Assembly: GCF_002288225.1 (NCBI RefSeq)
Contig: NZ_CP016777.1
Location: forward strand, 62,001-126,000
Origin: Candidatus Planktophila dulcis
Lineage (GTDB): Bacteria > Actinomycetota > Actinomycetes > Nanopelagicales > Nanopelagicaceae
Length of the DNA: 64,000 nucleotides
Reading direction: 5' to 3'
Shown: positions 36,104-45,455 of the stretch, in pieces
How the letters are laid out: the number at the start of each line of letters is the position of its first letter
Numbering within the stretch: the first letter of the stretch is position 1
The notes under the pieces: generated by a model
Seen by the model: only the letters and a program-made list of their open reading frames with translations
What the model was told of the DNA's origin: nothing
The model's database searches: none
Made by a program: the position numbers and the translations under genes

Positions 36104-36115
36104 GGGAAAAGAGTA
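36104..36115 (-). promoter_or_regulatory. Leaderless -10 box of the DUF2530-like gene
   Basis: Minus-strand TACTCT (36110-36115), six-base spacer TTTCCC, ATG. It fills the whole 12-base gap to the divergent MFS start codon. Confidence 0.6.
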
Positions 36116-37375
36116 ATGCGAATTAAGGTTGATGAGAACGGAAACTGGCGCTCGTTTCGCCATCGCAACTTCCGCATCCTCTACCCAGCCAATGCGATGT
36201 CGAATATCGGCACATGGGCACAGCGCGTTGCACAAGATTGGCTTGTTCTAGAGCTAACTGACAATAACGGTTTCTATCTCGGCCTTGTCACAGCTATCCA
36301 ATTCGCACCTGTGCTGCTCTTTAGTCTGCAAGGTGGTGCGATGGCAGATCGCATCGATAAGCGAAAGTTATTGATCTGGACAAATATCGTCGCTGCCCTT
36401 GCCTGTTACACACTTGGCATTTTGGTTGTGGCAGAGGTAATTCAACTCTGGCATGTCTTTGTTTGTGCAGCTGTCTTAGGTATTTCATCAGCGCTAGATG
36501 CTCCCATTCGTCAGAGCTTTACGGCTGAGATTGTCGGTCACTCAGATGTTGCTAATGCAGTCAGTCTGAACTCAGCGAATTTCAATGCAGGACGCTTAGT
36601 AGGACCGGCTCTCTCTGGTTTTCTCATCGCCCGCTTTGATACAGGCCCTTCCTTTCTTATCAATGCAACTACTTATCTCTTTGTAATCCTTTCGCTATTT
36701 TTTATGCGCTCATCCGACTTCTTTATCCAGAAGAAGGAAGAGACTCTTGGCACCATTCGAGAAGGTCTTCGCTATGCCAAAGCTCGCCCTGATCTCTATG
36801 TTGTGATGGCGCTAGTCTTTTTTGCAGCAACCTTTGGTCTGAACTTTCAAATCTTTAATGCGTTGATGGCTTCTAAAGAATTTGGAAAAGGCCCTGCAGA
36901 GTTTGGCCTTCTTGGAACTTATATTGCAGTGGGTTCATTAACGGGTGCGCTACTGAGTGCTCGTCTTGAGCGCTTTAGAGATGCAAAGCTTGTGATGCGA
37001 CTTGGTGTGTGGTTTTCAATTGTGGTCATTGTTCTATCAGTGATGCCTACCTATACCTGGTACTCACTCTGGTTACCTGTTTGTGGAATATCAGCGCTCA
37101 CAATGTTGATTAGCGCTAATTCTTATGTGCAGGTCAATAGCGATCCTGCTGTGCGAGGGCGCGTAATGGGTATTTATCTCTTGGTATTTATGGGAGGAAC
37201 TCCGGTTGGTTCACTTCTCATTGGTTATCTGACTGAAGCGCTGGGAACGAGAGAGACGATTGCGCTCTGCGGTGGATTCTCGTTGTTGATGTGTGTGCTG
37301 ATCTGGGTCTTCTTCAACGACAAAGTTGAACGTCCTGCAGATTTACGAGTCTCTAGCGTCCTAAGAGAACAATAA
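36116..37375 (+). CDS. MFS transporter (EntS-like efflux family)
   Basis: The 419-residue protein has twelve predicted membrane segments. RHRNFRILYPANAMSNIGTWAQRVAQDWLVL at the start and GGAMADRIDKRKLLIW (loop 2-3) match the MFS_3/EntS efflux branch. Substrates cannot be told; drug or siderophore export is typical. DUF2530-MFS adjacency occurs in other actinobacteria, usually with a MarR gene that is missing here. Confidence 0.85.
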   Translation: MRIKVDENGNWRSFRHRNFRILYPANAMSNIGTWAQRVAQDWLVLELTDNNGFYLGLVTAIQFAPVLLFSLQGGAMADRIDKRKLLIWTNIVAALACYTLGILVVAEVIQLWHVFVCAAVLGISSALDAPIRQSFTAEIVGHSDVANAVSLNSANFNAGRLVGPALSGFLIARFDTGPSFLINATTYLFVILSLFFMRSSDFFIQKKEETLGTIREGLRYAKARPDLYVVMALVFFAATFGLNFQIFNALMASKEFGKGPAEFGLLGTYIAVGSLTGALLSARLERFRDAKLVMRLGVWFSIVVIVLSVMPTYTWYSLWLPVCGISALTMLISANSYVQVNSDPAVRGRVMGIYLLVFMGGTPVGSLLIGYLTEALGTRETIALCGGFSLLMCVLIWVFFNDKVERPADLRVSSVLREQ

Positions 37376-37419
37376 GAACTAGCCCAATGAGTGTCAGGGC
37401 TGTGATTAATCTGCGGCTC

Positions 37420-38594
37420 TTAAAGTTCATTATCTATAAGGACTTTCTGTGGGACATATGATGGCGCAATCTTCACGATGCCATAAGCAATAAGAATCAA
37501 TACCGGCACCATCAAATAGGCACGAGATATGCCGAAAGCATCACCGAGAACACCGAGTAAGAATGGTGATCCACCGATTGCAATACCTGCAGCGATAGAG
37601 CTGCGACCAATTGCAAGATCTGGTCTGTTATCGCTAAAGGCAATCATGCGAAGGGATGCCAGTGCGAATTGGTTAGAGATACCAAGGCCAGCAATGAGCA
37701 CACCAATAAAGCTGATCTGTAAATTATGTGAGAACCAGACGATGGTGAAACCCACAGCTTGAATTCCAATAAAGGTATTGAGCTGCGTATCGATCTGCCA
37801 GCGCTTTAATATCCGCCCGCCATACCAACGACCCAGCGCCATTCCAGTGCCGAGTGCTGCAACGGTCAGAGTTGAAATAGCAGGTGTTGCACCTGTGCGA
37901 TCGATGATGAGCGCTGCTGCCCAGAATGAAATAGCAAACTCACTTGAAATACAGGCAACATAGCCAACCCATGAGATCCAGAAAGCACGAGAGAGCTTTC
38001 CTGATTGAGAACCATCTTCGTGAGGAATGTGTACTTCTGTTGTCTTATCGCGCATTCCAAAGAAGAGAAATGCTGCAAGAGGAAGTGCGATGAGCATTCC
38101 AAAGCGCCAGAAGTCGCGGTAGTTATTGGCAATCGTTCCAACAATCAAAGTTCCTGAGACATACCCGCATGATGCAATGGCATTTGCTTGTGTGAGCGCC
38201 ATAGGCGACATCTCTTTGTAGTGAGTGGTAATTGCAGTAATTGCATTGTTAATTGTGATGGAGATTCCAAAGCCTGCGATGAGGGCTGCGGGAATAGAGA
38301 AGAGAACAGAAGGCGATGCAACGAATGCAATAAGTCCCACGGAGAAGAATCCAATACCGATCCATGCAGTGACAGGGCGTCCAAAGCGATGAGCTAGGTG
38401 AGGATTAACAAGGCCTGCCAAGATAGATGCAACACCCATCGCAGTTCCGTGAAGGCCTGCAATAGTTAGTGATGTTCCTTGATCTGCACGTAGGAGTGGC
38501 TGAGAAGGACCAAAGCTTCCAAGGAAGATATTGACGCAGACTGTTTGTAGAGCGACAGTCCAGAAATATCTGTCGCGAGTGATCTTATGAGTCA

Positions 38595-38595
<1 letters not shown>
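37420..38595 (-). CDS. MFS transporter, substrate unknown
   Basis: The 391-residue protein has about twelve hydrophobic segments. Loop 2-3 has HLAHRFGRPVTAWIG; loop 8-9 has GRWYGGRILKRW. It starts with a GTG that shares a base with the serC stop (TAGTG), so it is coupled to serC. A link with amino-acid metabolism is possible but unproven. Confidence 0.82.
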
Positions 38596-39728
<1,133 letters not shown>

Positions 39729-39731
<3 letters not shown>

Positions 39732-40424
39732 CGGGTAGTACCTATGTACTTCCCAATCGGATGCGATGTTAGACCGCTCATAGCGAAGGCGATCATGCAG
39801 GCGTGAGTAACGGCCCTGCCAGAATTCAATGTTGACCGGCGTCACACGATAGCCGCCCCACTGTGGTGGACAAGGAACTGTTGTTCCTTCAGGCCACTTC
39901 TCCGATGCGCCCTTAAAGCGTTGTTCGAGTTCTTCGCGAGATGCTAGGGGAGCCGACTGCGCAGATGCCCATGCACCAATCTGTGATGACCATGGACGCG
40001 TTGCAAAATAATCTTCTGATTCTTGCCGCGCAATTTTTTCTGCAAATCCGCTGATGGAAACTTGTCGCTCCATCGCATACCAAGGAAACAGGAGTGTGAC
40101 TTGCGCATTCAATTCGATTGCTTGAGCTTTGCGAGATCCATAATTGCTAAAGAAGGTAAAACCACCTTGTGAGACATCTTTAAGCAAAACTGTTCGTGTG
40201 GTGATGGCATCTGCGCCGTTCTCATCTGTGCCAAGAGTTGAGAGCACCATCGCATTTGCTTCGACGATAAAGGCATTGGCTGCAGCTTCACGTAGCCACG
40301 AGTGAAAGGCTTCGAAGGGATCGTTGGGTAACGATTCAAGGCCAACCTCGCCATAGGAGCGACGCATTGCCCGGATGGCATCGCGTTCTAACTGTCCGTT
40401 TACCTGTTGGTCATCTTGGCTCAT
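39729..40424 (-). CDS. pdxH: Pyridoxamine 5'-phosphate oxidase
   Basis: The 231-residue FMN enzyme oxidises pyridoxine or pyridoxamine phosphate to PLP. TTRTVLLKDVSQGGFTFFSNYGSRKA holds the FMN/substrate contacts; WYAMERQVSISG, RPWSSQIGAWAS and a final RLHDRLRY...W segment match PdxH. I start it at 40424 (MSQDDQQ); an upstream extension to 40550 is not conserved-like and runs into the divergent citrate synthase. The cofactor is required by SerC next door. Confidence 0.93.
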
Positions 40425-40533
40425 GGATGTATCGAACCTCACTTTCGGTAGGAGTGCATCCCCGTAGCAAGTGGTGGTCAGCACCCCTGCGGGAGGTGCA
40501 GAATTGCCCACAGGATTACAAGAGGAGCTCACC

Positions 40534-41649
40534 GTGTCAGATGATTTCAAGCCAGGTCTTGAAGGCGTAATTGCATTCGAATCAGAGATTGCAGAGCCAG
40601 ATAAAGAAGGTAGCGCGCTTCGTTACCGCGGTGTTGATATCGATGATCTCGTAGGTCGCGTCTCATTTGGAAACGTATGGGGACTTCTTGTTGATGATGA
40701 ATTTAATCCAGGGCTACCTAACGCTGAGCCATTCCCACTTCCTGTTCACTCAGGTGATGTGCGCGTAGATATTCAATCTGCGATTGCAATGCTTGCACCA
40801 GCCTGGGGCTTTAAGCCAATTCTTGATATTTCAGATGAAGAAGCTCGTAGCAACCTTGCACGTACTTCAGTCATGGTTCTTTCATACCTTGCACAAGCGG
40901 CTCGTGGACTTTTCAATCCAATGATTCCTGAGTCTGAAGTTGATAAGGCACATACTGTTGTTGAGCGCATGATGATTCGTTGGCGCGGAGAGCCAGATCC
41001 ATTACACGTTCGCGCAATCGATGCTTACTTTGTATCTGCTGCAGAGCACGGAATGAATGCATCAACATTTACAGGCCGCGTTATTGCATCTACTGGTGCT
41101 GATGTGTGTGCTGCACTCTCTGGTGCAATCGGTGCAATGTCAGGTCCACTTCACGGTGGTGCGCCATCTCGCGTATTGCACATGATCGAAGAAGTTGAAA
41201 AGACTGGTAACGCTGAGGCCTACGTCAAGGATCTTCTAGATCGCAAGGAACGCCTTATGGGATTTGGTCACCGCGTCTATCGCGCTGAAGATCCACGCGC
41301 TCGCACACTTCGTCGTACAGCGAAAGAACTTAACGCTCCACGTTACGCAGTAGCTGAAGCGCTAGAGAAGGCAGCGCTTAAAGAACTTCACGAGCGTCAA
41401 CCAGATCGCGTTCTTGAGACCAACGTTGAATTCTGGGCAGCAATTATCTTGGACTTCGCAGAAGTTCCAGCACCGCTCTTTACATCGATGTTTACAGCAG
41501 CTCGTACTGCTGGCTGGTCTGCACACATCCTTGAGCAAAAGCGCACCGGTCGTTTGATCCGTCCATCTGCTCGCTACGTCGGAAAGGCTCCTCGTAAGCC
41601 TGAAGATGTACAGGGCTGGGATGCTTCTGTTGAGCAACTTCATAAGTAA
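40534..41649 (+). CDS. Citrate synthase
   Basis: The 371-residue enzyme condenses oxaloacetate and acetyl-CoA. The catalytic His residues are in MSGPLHGGAPSRVL and MGFGHRVYRAEDPRA, and the Asp in the late VEFWAAIILDFAEVP segment. It matches the short actinobacterial citrate synthase 2 (CitA) type. AGAGGAG at 40521-40527 sets the GTG at 40534 as start rather than an ATG/GTG at 40471. It diverges from pdxH. Confidence 0.93.
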   Translation: MSDDFKPGLEGVIAFESEIAEPDKEGSALRYRGVDIDDLVGRVSFGNVWGLLVDDEFNPGLPNAEPFPLPVHSGDVRVDIQSAIAMLAPAWGFKPILDISDEEARSNLARTSVMVLSYLAQAARGLFNPMIPESEVDKAHTVVERMMIRWRGEPDPLHVRAIDAYFVSAAEHGMNASTFTGRVIASTGADVCAALSGAIGAMSGPLHGGAPSRVLHMIEEVEKTGNAEAYVKDLLDRKERLMGFGHRVYRAEDPRARTLRRTAKELNAPRYAVAEALEKAALKELHERQPDRVLETNVEFWAAIILDFAEVPAPLFTSMFTAARTAGWSAHILEQKRTGRLIRPSARYVGKAPRKPEDVQGWDASVEQLHK

Positions 41650-41654
41650 CTAAG

Positions 41655-41666
41655 TACTCTCGCTCC
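41655..41666 (+). promoter_or_regulatory. Leaderless -10 box of the photolyase gene
   Basis: TACTCT (41655-41660), six-base spacer, ATG at 41667, just after the citrate synthase stop. Confidence 0.6.
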
Positions 41667-43028
41667 ATGCGAAATATCGTCTGGTTCCGCCGAGATTTAC
41701 GTATCGGCGATCACCCAGCGCTCATCGCTGCCATGGAAGGCGCCGATGAGATAGTTCCTGTATTTATACTCGATAAGCAGCAGATTTCTGAAGCAGGAAG
41801 CAAACTCCTTGCCTATATGAGCCAATCACTTCGCGCACTCGATGAATCCCTGGGTAACCGCTTACACATCATTGAAGGCGATCAAGTAGAAGTATTGAAA
41901 GAGTTGATTGATCTTTATGATGTGAAAGAAGTTCATATCTCAACTGAGTATGAGCGCTATGGCGCAGAACGCGATGCACGCGTTGAAGCAGCTGGCATTC
42001 CACTTGTTCGCACAGGTTCTCCCTATGCAGTTGCACCGGGTCGAGTTCTCAAACCAAGTGATGCAACGCCATACAAGGTTTACACACCGTTCTATAAAGG
42101 TTGGTGTGCTCACGGTTGGCGTGCTCCTGCTAAGACGCCGAAAGAGATTAAGGCGCCGAAGCCCTCAGATAAATACCGCGCATTTCCTGACTTTCCTGTC
42201 CCTGAGGGAACAACAATTATTGAAGCGGGTGAAGCTGCTGCGCTCAAGCGCTTTAAGGAATTTACTAAGAATGGTCTTGATAGTTATGACGAGAACCGTA
42301 ACTTTGCAGGAATAGATGGCACATCAAAGATGAGTAGTTATCTCAAGTTTGGCGAGATTCACCCGCGCACACTGCTTTTAGGTCTTGGTGAGACCAAGGC
42401 TCATGACACATTCCGCAAGGAGATTGCCTGGCGTGAGTTCTATGCAGATGTTCTCTTTAACAATCCCAATACCGATACTGAGTACTACGCACCGAGATTT
42501 AAAGAGATGCGTTATGACAAGCCAGGTAAGCAATTTCAGGCTTGGTGTGAAGGCAAGACTGGTTATCCATTTGTTGATGCTGCAATGCGTCAATTAGTTA
42601 TTGAAGGATGGATGCATAATCGCACGCGAATGGTTGTTGCATCATTCTTGGTTAAGGACCTCCATCTTGAATGGCAGCTAGGTGAGCGATTCTTTGCAGA
42701 ACACCTGACTGATTACGACCCAGCATCAAATGCCCATGGTTGGCAGTGGACAGCCGGCACTGGCACAGATGCATCTCCGTATTACCGAGTCTTTAATCCC
42801 ATCGAACAAGGGCGACGTTTTGATGAAAATGGCGATTACATCCGCAAATATGTTGCAGAACTGGCCCACTTAAGTGCTGCTGAGATTCATGAGCCTTGGC
42901 TATTCCTCGATGGATATTCACATGGATATCCAGAGCGCATCGTCGATCACGCAGTAGAACGTATTGAATCTCTTGAAAGACTTAAAGAGATTAAGGCTGA
43001 TAAGCCTGAACAACCCATAAAGAAATAA
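41667..43028 (+). CDS. phrB: Deoxyribodipyrimidine photolyase (CPD class I)
   Basis: The 453-residue flavoprotein uses light to split pyrimidine dimers. The N-terminal antenna domain opens VWFRRDLRIGDHPAL; the FAD domain has KMSSYLKFGEIHPRT, WREFYADVLFNNP, DAAMRQLVIEGWMHNRTRMVVASFLVKDL and SNAHGWQWTAGTGTDASPYYRVFNP (last Trp of the electron chain). A photolyase suits a bacterium of sunlit surface water. Confidence 0.95.
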   Translation: MRNIVWFRRDLRIGDHPALIAAMEGADEIVPVFILDKQQISEAGSKLLAYMSQSLRALDESLGNRLHIIEGDQVEVLKELIDLYDVKEVHISTEYERYGAERDARVEAAGIPLVRTGSPYAVAPGRVLKPSDATPYKVYTPFYKGWCAHGWRAPAKTPKEIKAPKPSDKYRAFPDFPVPEGTTIIEAGEAAALKRFKEFTKNGLDSYDENRNFAGIDGTSKMSSYLKFGEIHPRTLLLGLGETKAHDTFRKEIAWREFYADVLFNNPNTDTEYYAPRFKEMRYDKPGKQFQAWCEGKTGYPFVDAAMRQLVIEGWMHNRTRMVVASFLVKDLHLEWQLGERFFAEHLTDYDPASNAHGWQWTAGTGTDASPYYRVFNPIEQGRRFDENGDYIRKYVAELAHLSAAEIHEPWLFLDGYSHGYPERIVDHAVERIESLERLKEIKADKPEQPIKK

Positions 43029-43070
43029 TTGCTAAATACTCATTTTTACTATCTGCAAGTAATTTGCAAT

Positions 43071-43099
43071 TTTACAACTCTGGATTAACTCTCTATCTT
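43071..43099 (+). promoter_or_regulatory. Sigma-70-type promoter of the sulfur operon
   Basis: TTTACA (43071-43076), exactly 17 bases, TATCTT (43094-43099). The expected start near 43106 gives a leader of about 155 bases before the sulfurtransferase, containing the leader peptide ORF. Confidence 0.68.
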
Positions 43100-43134
43100 T
43101 CTCGTAATTAAGAACCTAGCGAGAGGTGGTCACG

Positions 43135-43194
43135 ATGTTCCTTACTAAGCGTCGCGTTATTGACTACTGCCGCATCACAAGCACCAGCTGCTGA
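43135..43194 (+). CDS. Cys-ending leader peptide, putative sulfur attenuator
   Basis: A 19-codon ORF encodes MFLTKRRVIDYCRITSTSC, with GAGAGG eight bases before its ATG. The pattern (L-T-K-R-R-x-[VI]-D, R, S, terminal Cys) is that of the short 'putative leader peptides' found upstream of sulfur-assimilation genes in actinobacteria; cysteine-rich upstream ORFs acting as cysteine-responsive attenuators are known in mycobacteria. Its two Cys codons (12 and 19, the latter just before the stop) could sense charged tRNA-Cys. A pyrimidine run right after the stop (43197-43208) contains TCCTTT, complementary to the AAAGGA ribosome-binding site of the next gene (43250-43255). Confidence 0.72.
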   Translation: MFLTKRRVIDYCRITSTSC

Positions 43195-43260
43195 TCTTTC
43201 CTTTTTTCTCATCCCTGTAACACAATTTTTTAAAACCCAAAAAACTAACAAAGGATAAAA

Positions 43261-44211
43261 ATGTCAATTTCAAGAAAGTTAATCGCAGGAGCAGCAGTTG
43301 CTGGTCTCCTTTCGACGGTCGGAATCGTTCCTGCCGAAGCACGTCCAAAGAATCAGGCTCGCGCAGTTGCACAACCAGATTGGCTTGAGCAGAACATCGA
43401 TAACCCTAAGGTTCGCATCATTGAAGTAAGCACTGAACCTGGTATCTATGAGCGCGGACATATCAAGAACTCAATCAAGTTTGTGTGGCACACAGATCTT
43501 GTTGACACAGTCAACCGCGACATCATCAGCCAGGCTAACTTCACAGCACTTGCCCAGAAGGCTGGCATCAGCGATGACACAACAGTTGTTCTCTACGGAG
43601 ATAAGAACAACTGGTTTGCTGCATGGGGCGCATGGATCTTTAACATCTACGGTCAGAAGGATGTTCGCATTCTTGATGGTGGACGTGTGAAGTGGGAGAA
43701 GGATGGTCGTGCTCTCACAACAGCAGTTCCAACATTTAAGGCTGGTAACTTCAATGCAAATCCAGCTGATAAGAATCTTCGCGCAAACATCATCAAGGAT
43801 GTAATCCCAGCAGCAAAGAAGACAAAGGTTGCAGCACTTGTTGATATCCGTTCAGCTGATGAATTCAGTGGAAAGATCTTTGCACCTGCTGGTTTCCAGG
43901 AGCTTGCAGTGCGCGCAGGACATATCCCAGGAGCGGTCAATATTTCTTGGGGACAGAATGTCAATGCAGATGGAACCTTTAAGACTGTTGCAGAGTTGAA
44001 GAAGCTCTATGCAGATAAGGGCATCACCGGAACAGATCAGATCATTACCTACTGCCGTATTGGTGAGCGTTCATCTCTCACATGGTTCGTGCTCAGTGAA
44101 ATCCTCGGATTCCAGAAGGTAAAGAACTACGACGGTTCATGGACTGAGTACGGAAACACAATCGGTGCACCGATTAGTAATCCTTCAGGCACAATCTGGG
44201 GAGCAGCGTAA
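43261..44211 (+). CDS. Exported thiosulfate sulfurtransferase (two-domain rhodanese)
   Basis: The 316-residue protein starts with a signal peptide (MSISRKLIAGAAVAGLLSTVG, cleavage probably after AEA near residue 27). Two rhodanese domains follow; the second carries the active-site Cys in YCRIGERSSL. It resembles the cytosolic enzyme at 13274 closely, down to the shared VKNYDGSWTEYG end. It is set outside the membrane just ahead of a YeeE/YedE transporter, so it may process or bind thiosulfate before uptake. AAAGGA five bases before the ATG is the ribosome-binding site, which the leader may mask. Confidence 0.9.
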   Translation: MSISRKLIAGAAVAGLLSTVGIVPAEARPKNQARAVAQPDWLEQNIDNPKVRIIEVSTEPGIYERGHIKNSIKFVWHTDLVDTVNRDIISQANFTALAQKAGISDDTTVVLYGDKNNWFAAWGAWIFNIYGQKDVRILDGGRVKWEKDGRALTTAVPTFKAGNFNANPADKNLRANIIKDVIPAAKKTKVAALVDIRSADEFSGKIFAPAGFQELAVRAGHIPGAVNISWGQNVNADGTFKTVAELKKLYADKGITGTDQIITYCRIGERSSLTWFVLSEILGFQKVKNYDGSWTEYGNTIGAPISNPSGTIWGAA

Positions 44212-45455
44212 TTTCCACCCTTCCAACACAGAGCAGCAACCTCGGAGATCCCGGGGTTGCTGCTTCTGCGTGGACGGCTAAAGAGAAGGTTCGCACTGCA
44301 ATCTCCTTTGCAGTGATTGCCGCACTTCTTCTCCTTGCATTTATTCTCTCTTCAAATATATCTAATTCAACAGCGCCAATCTCACTTCTTATCGGTATGA
44401 GCCTTGGCTTATTGCTTGAGCGTGGTCGCTTCTGTTTCTTCTGCATCTTCCGTGATGGCATTGAAGATAAGAACACCACACCATTTCTCTCAGTATTGGT
44501 TGCGATTGCAACAGGATCTATTGGTTACGCACTCATCTTTGGTCAATTCCTTCCTGATACCAGCACCGATCGACTTCCACCGGTGGCACATATCGGACCG
44601 GTGAGCTGGGTCTTAGTAGTTGCAGCCTTTGCCTTTGGAATCGGAATGTCCTTATCTGGAGCCTGCATTAGCGGTCATCTCTATCGTCTTGGTCAGGGAT
44701 ACCTTCGGGCAATTCCCGCACTCATTGGAACATTGATTGGTTTTGTTCTTGCATTCTTATCCTGGAACTGGCTCTATCTCAACGCTATCTCTGATGCACC
44801 AACTATCTGGTTGCCACATTACGTTGGTTACTCAGGTGCTCTACTCATCACCTTATCTGCGCTCCTTCTCCTTGCCTTTATTGCAATTCGTAGAGGCACC
44901 AACTCAGATCCGATTCGCAAGGTGAGCGCTGCACCTCTCTCGCTCTCAGGAACTCTGAAAAATCTGATCACAGAGCGATGGAGCCCTATTGCGACAGGTG
45001 CTATCGCTGGAGTTCTAGGAACCATTGCTTACCTTCGCGTTGAACCACTCGGTGTGACACGTCAGCTCAGCACTACTGCTCGAACATTTATGGATTCCAA
45101 CAAGATTGGACCTGAATCTCTTGTTGGCCTCGATCGCATGGCTGGATGTGTTGCAGTTGTTGCCGAGGCAATTACCAATAATGGCTGGCTTGTTATTGGA
45201 ATTATTGGAACCTCATTTGCCGCTGCCCTTGCTGGGGGACGCTTTAAATTCTCTCGCCTGACTCCTACAAATTCAGCCACAGCACTGATTGGTGGAATCT
45301 TGCTCGGTTGGGGCTCGATGACATCCCTTGGTTGCACAATTGGTGTTCTTCTCTCTGGAACACAAGCATTTGCACTCTCTGGTTGGGTCTTCTTCGCCTT
45401 TGTATTCCTCGGTAGCTTTGTTGGAATCAAATTGAAATTTCACACAACAGGCTGA
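44211..45455 (+). CDS. YeeE/YedE (TsuA-type) thiosulfate/sulfur transporter
   Basis: The membrane protein has about nine or ten helices with the conserved Cys sites of the family: GRFCFFCIFRDG, SLSGACISGHLYRLGQG, and SLGCTIGVLLSG near the end. Proteins of this family import thiosulfate. The frame is open and well coded from the sulfurtransferase stop onward, but the first ATG/GTG/TTG is the GTG at 44313, which would cut into the first helix. I therefore propose initiation at the ATT codon at 44211, overlapping the previous stop, with GGGGAG upstream. If that is wrong the gene is 44313-45455 (380 residues). The end overlaps the convergent GGDEF gene by 16 bases. Confidence 0.8.
   Translation: MSTLPTQSSNLGDPGVAASAWTAKEKVRTAISFAVIAALLLLAFILSSNISNSTAPISLLIGMSLGLLLERGRFCFFCIFRDGIEDKNTTPFLSVLVAIATGSIGYALIFGQFLPDTSTDRLPPVAHIGPVSWVLVVAAFAFGIGMSLSGACISGHLYRLGQGYLRAIPALIGTLIGFVLAFLSWNWLYLNAISDAPTIWLPHYVGYSGALLITLSALLLLAFIAIRRGTNSDPIRKVSAAPLSLSGTLKNLITERWSPIATGAIAGVLGTIAYLRVEPLGVTRQLSTTARTFMDSNKIGPESLVGLDRMAGCVAVVAEAITNNGWLVIGIIGTSFAAALAGGRFKFSRLTPTNSATALIGGILLGWGSMTSLGCTIGVLLSGTQAFALSGWVFFAFVFLGSFVGIKLKFHTTG
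44235..44261 (+). other. Stable hairpin at the sulfurtransferase/YeeE junction
   Basis: A 10-bp stem (44235-44244 with 44252-44261, one G-U pair) with a seven-base loop follows the sulfurtransferase stop by 23 bases. No T tract follows, so it is not a standard terminator. It may stabilise the upstream mRNA or tune transporter output; it may also be only a by-product of coding sequence. Confidence 0.5.

Noticed and set aside
40425-40550. Longer pdxH starting at 40550
   Set aside because: The extra 42 residues lie across the divergent citrate synthase start region and include several Cys and Pro not seen in PdxH.
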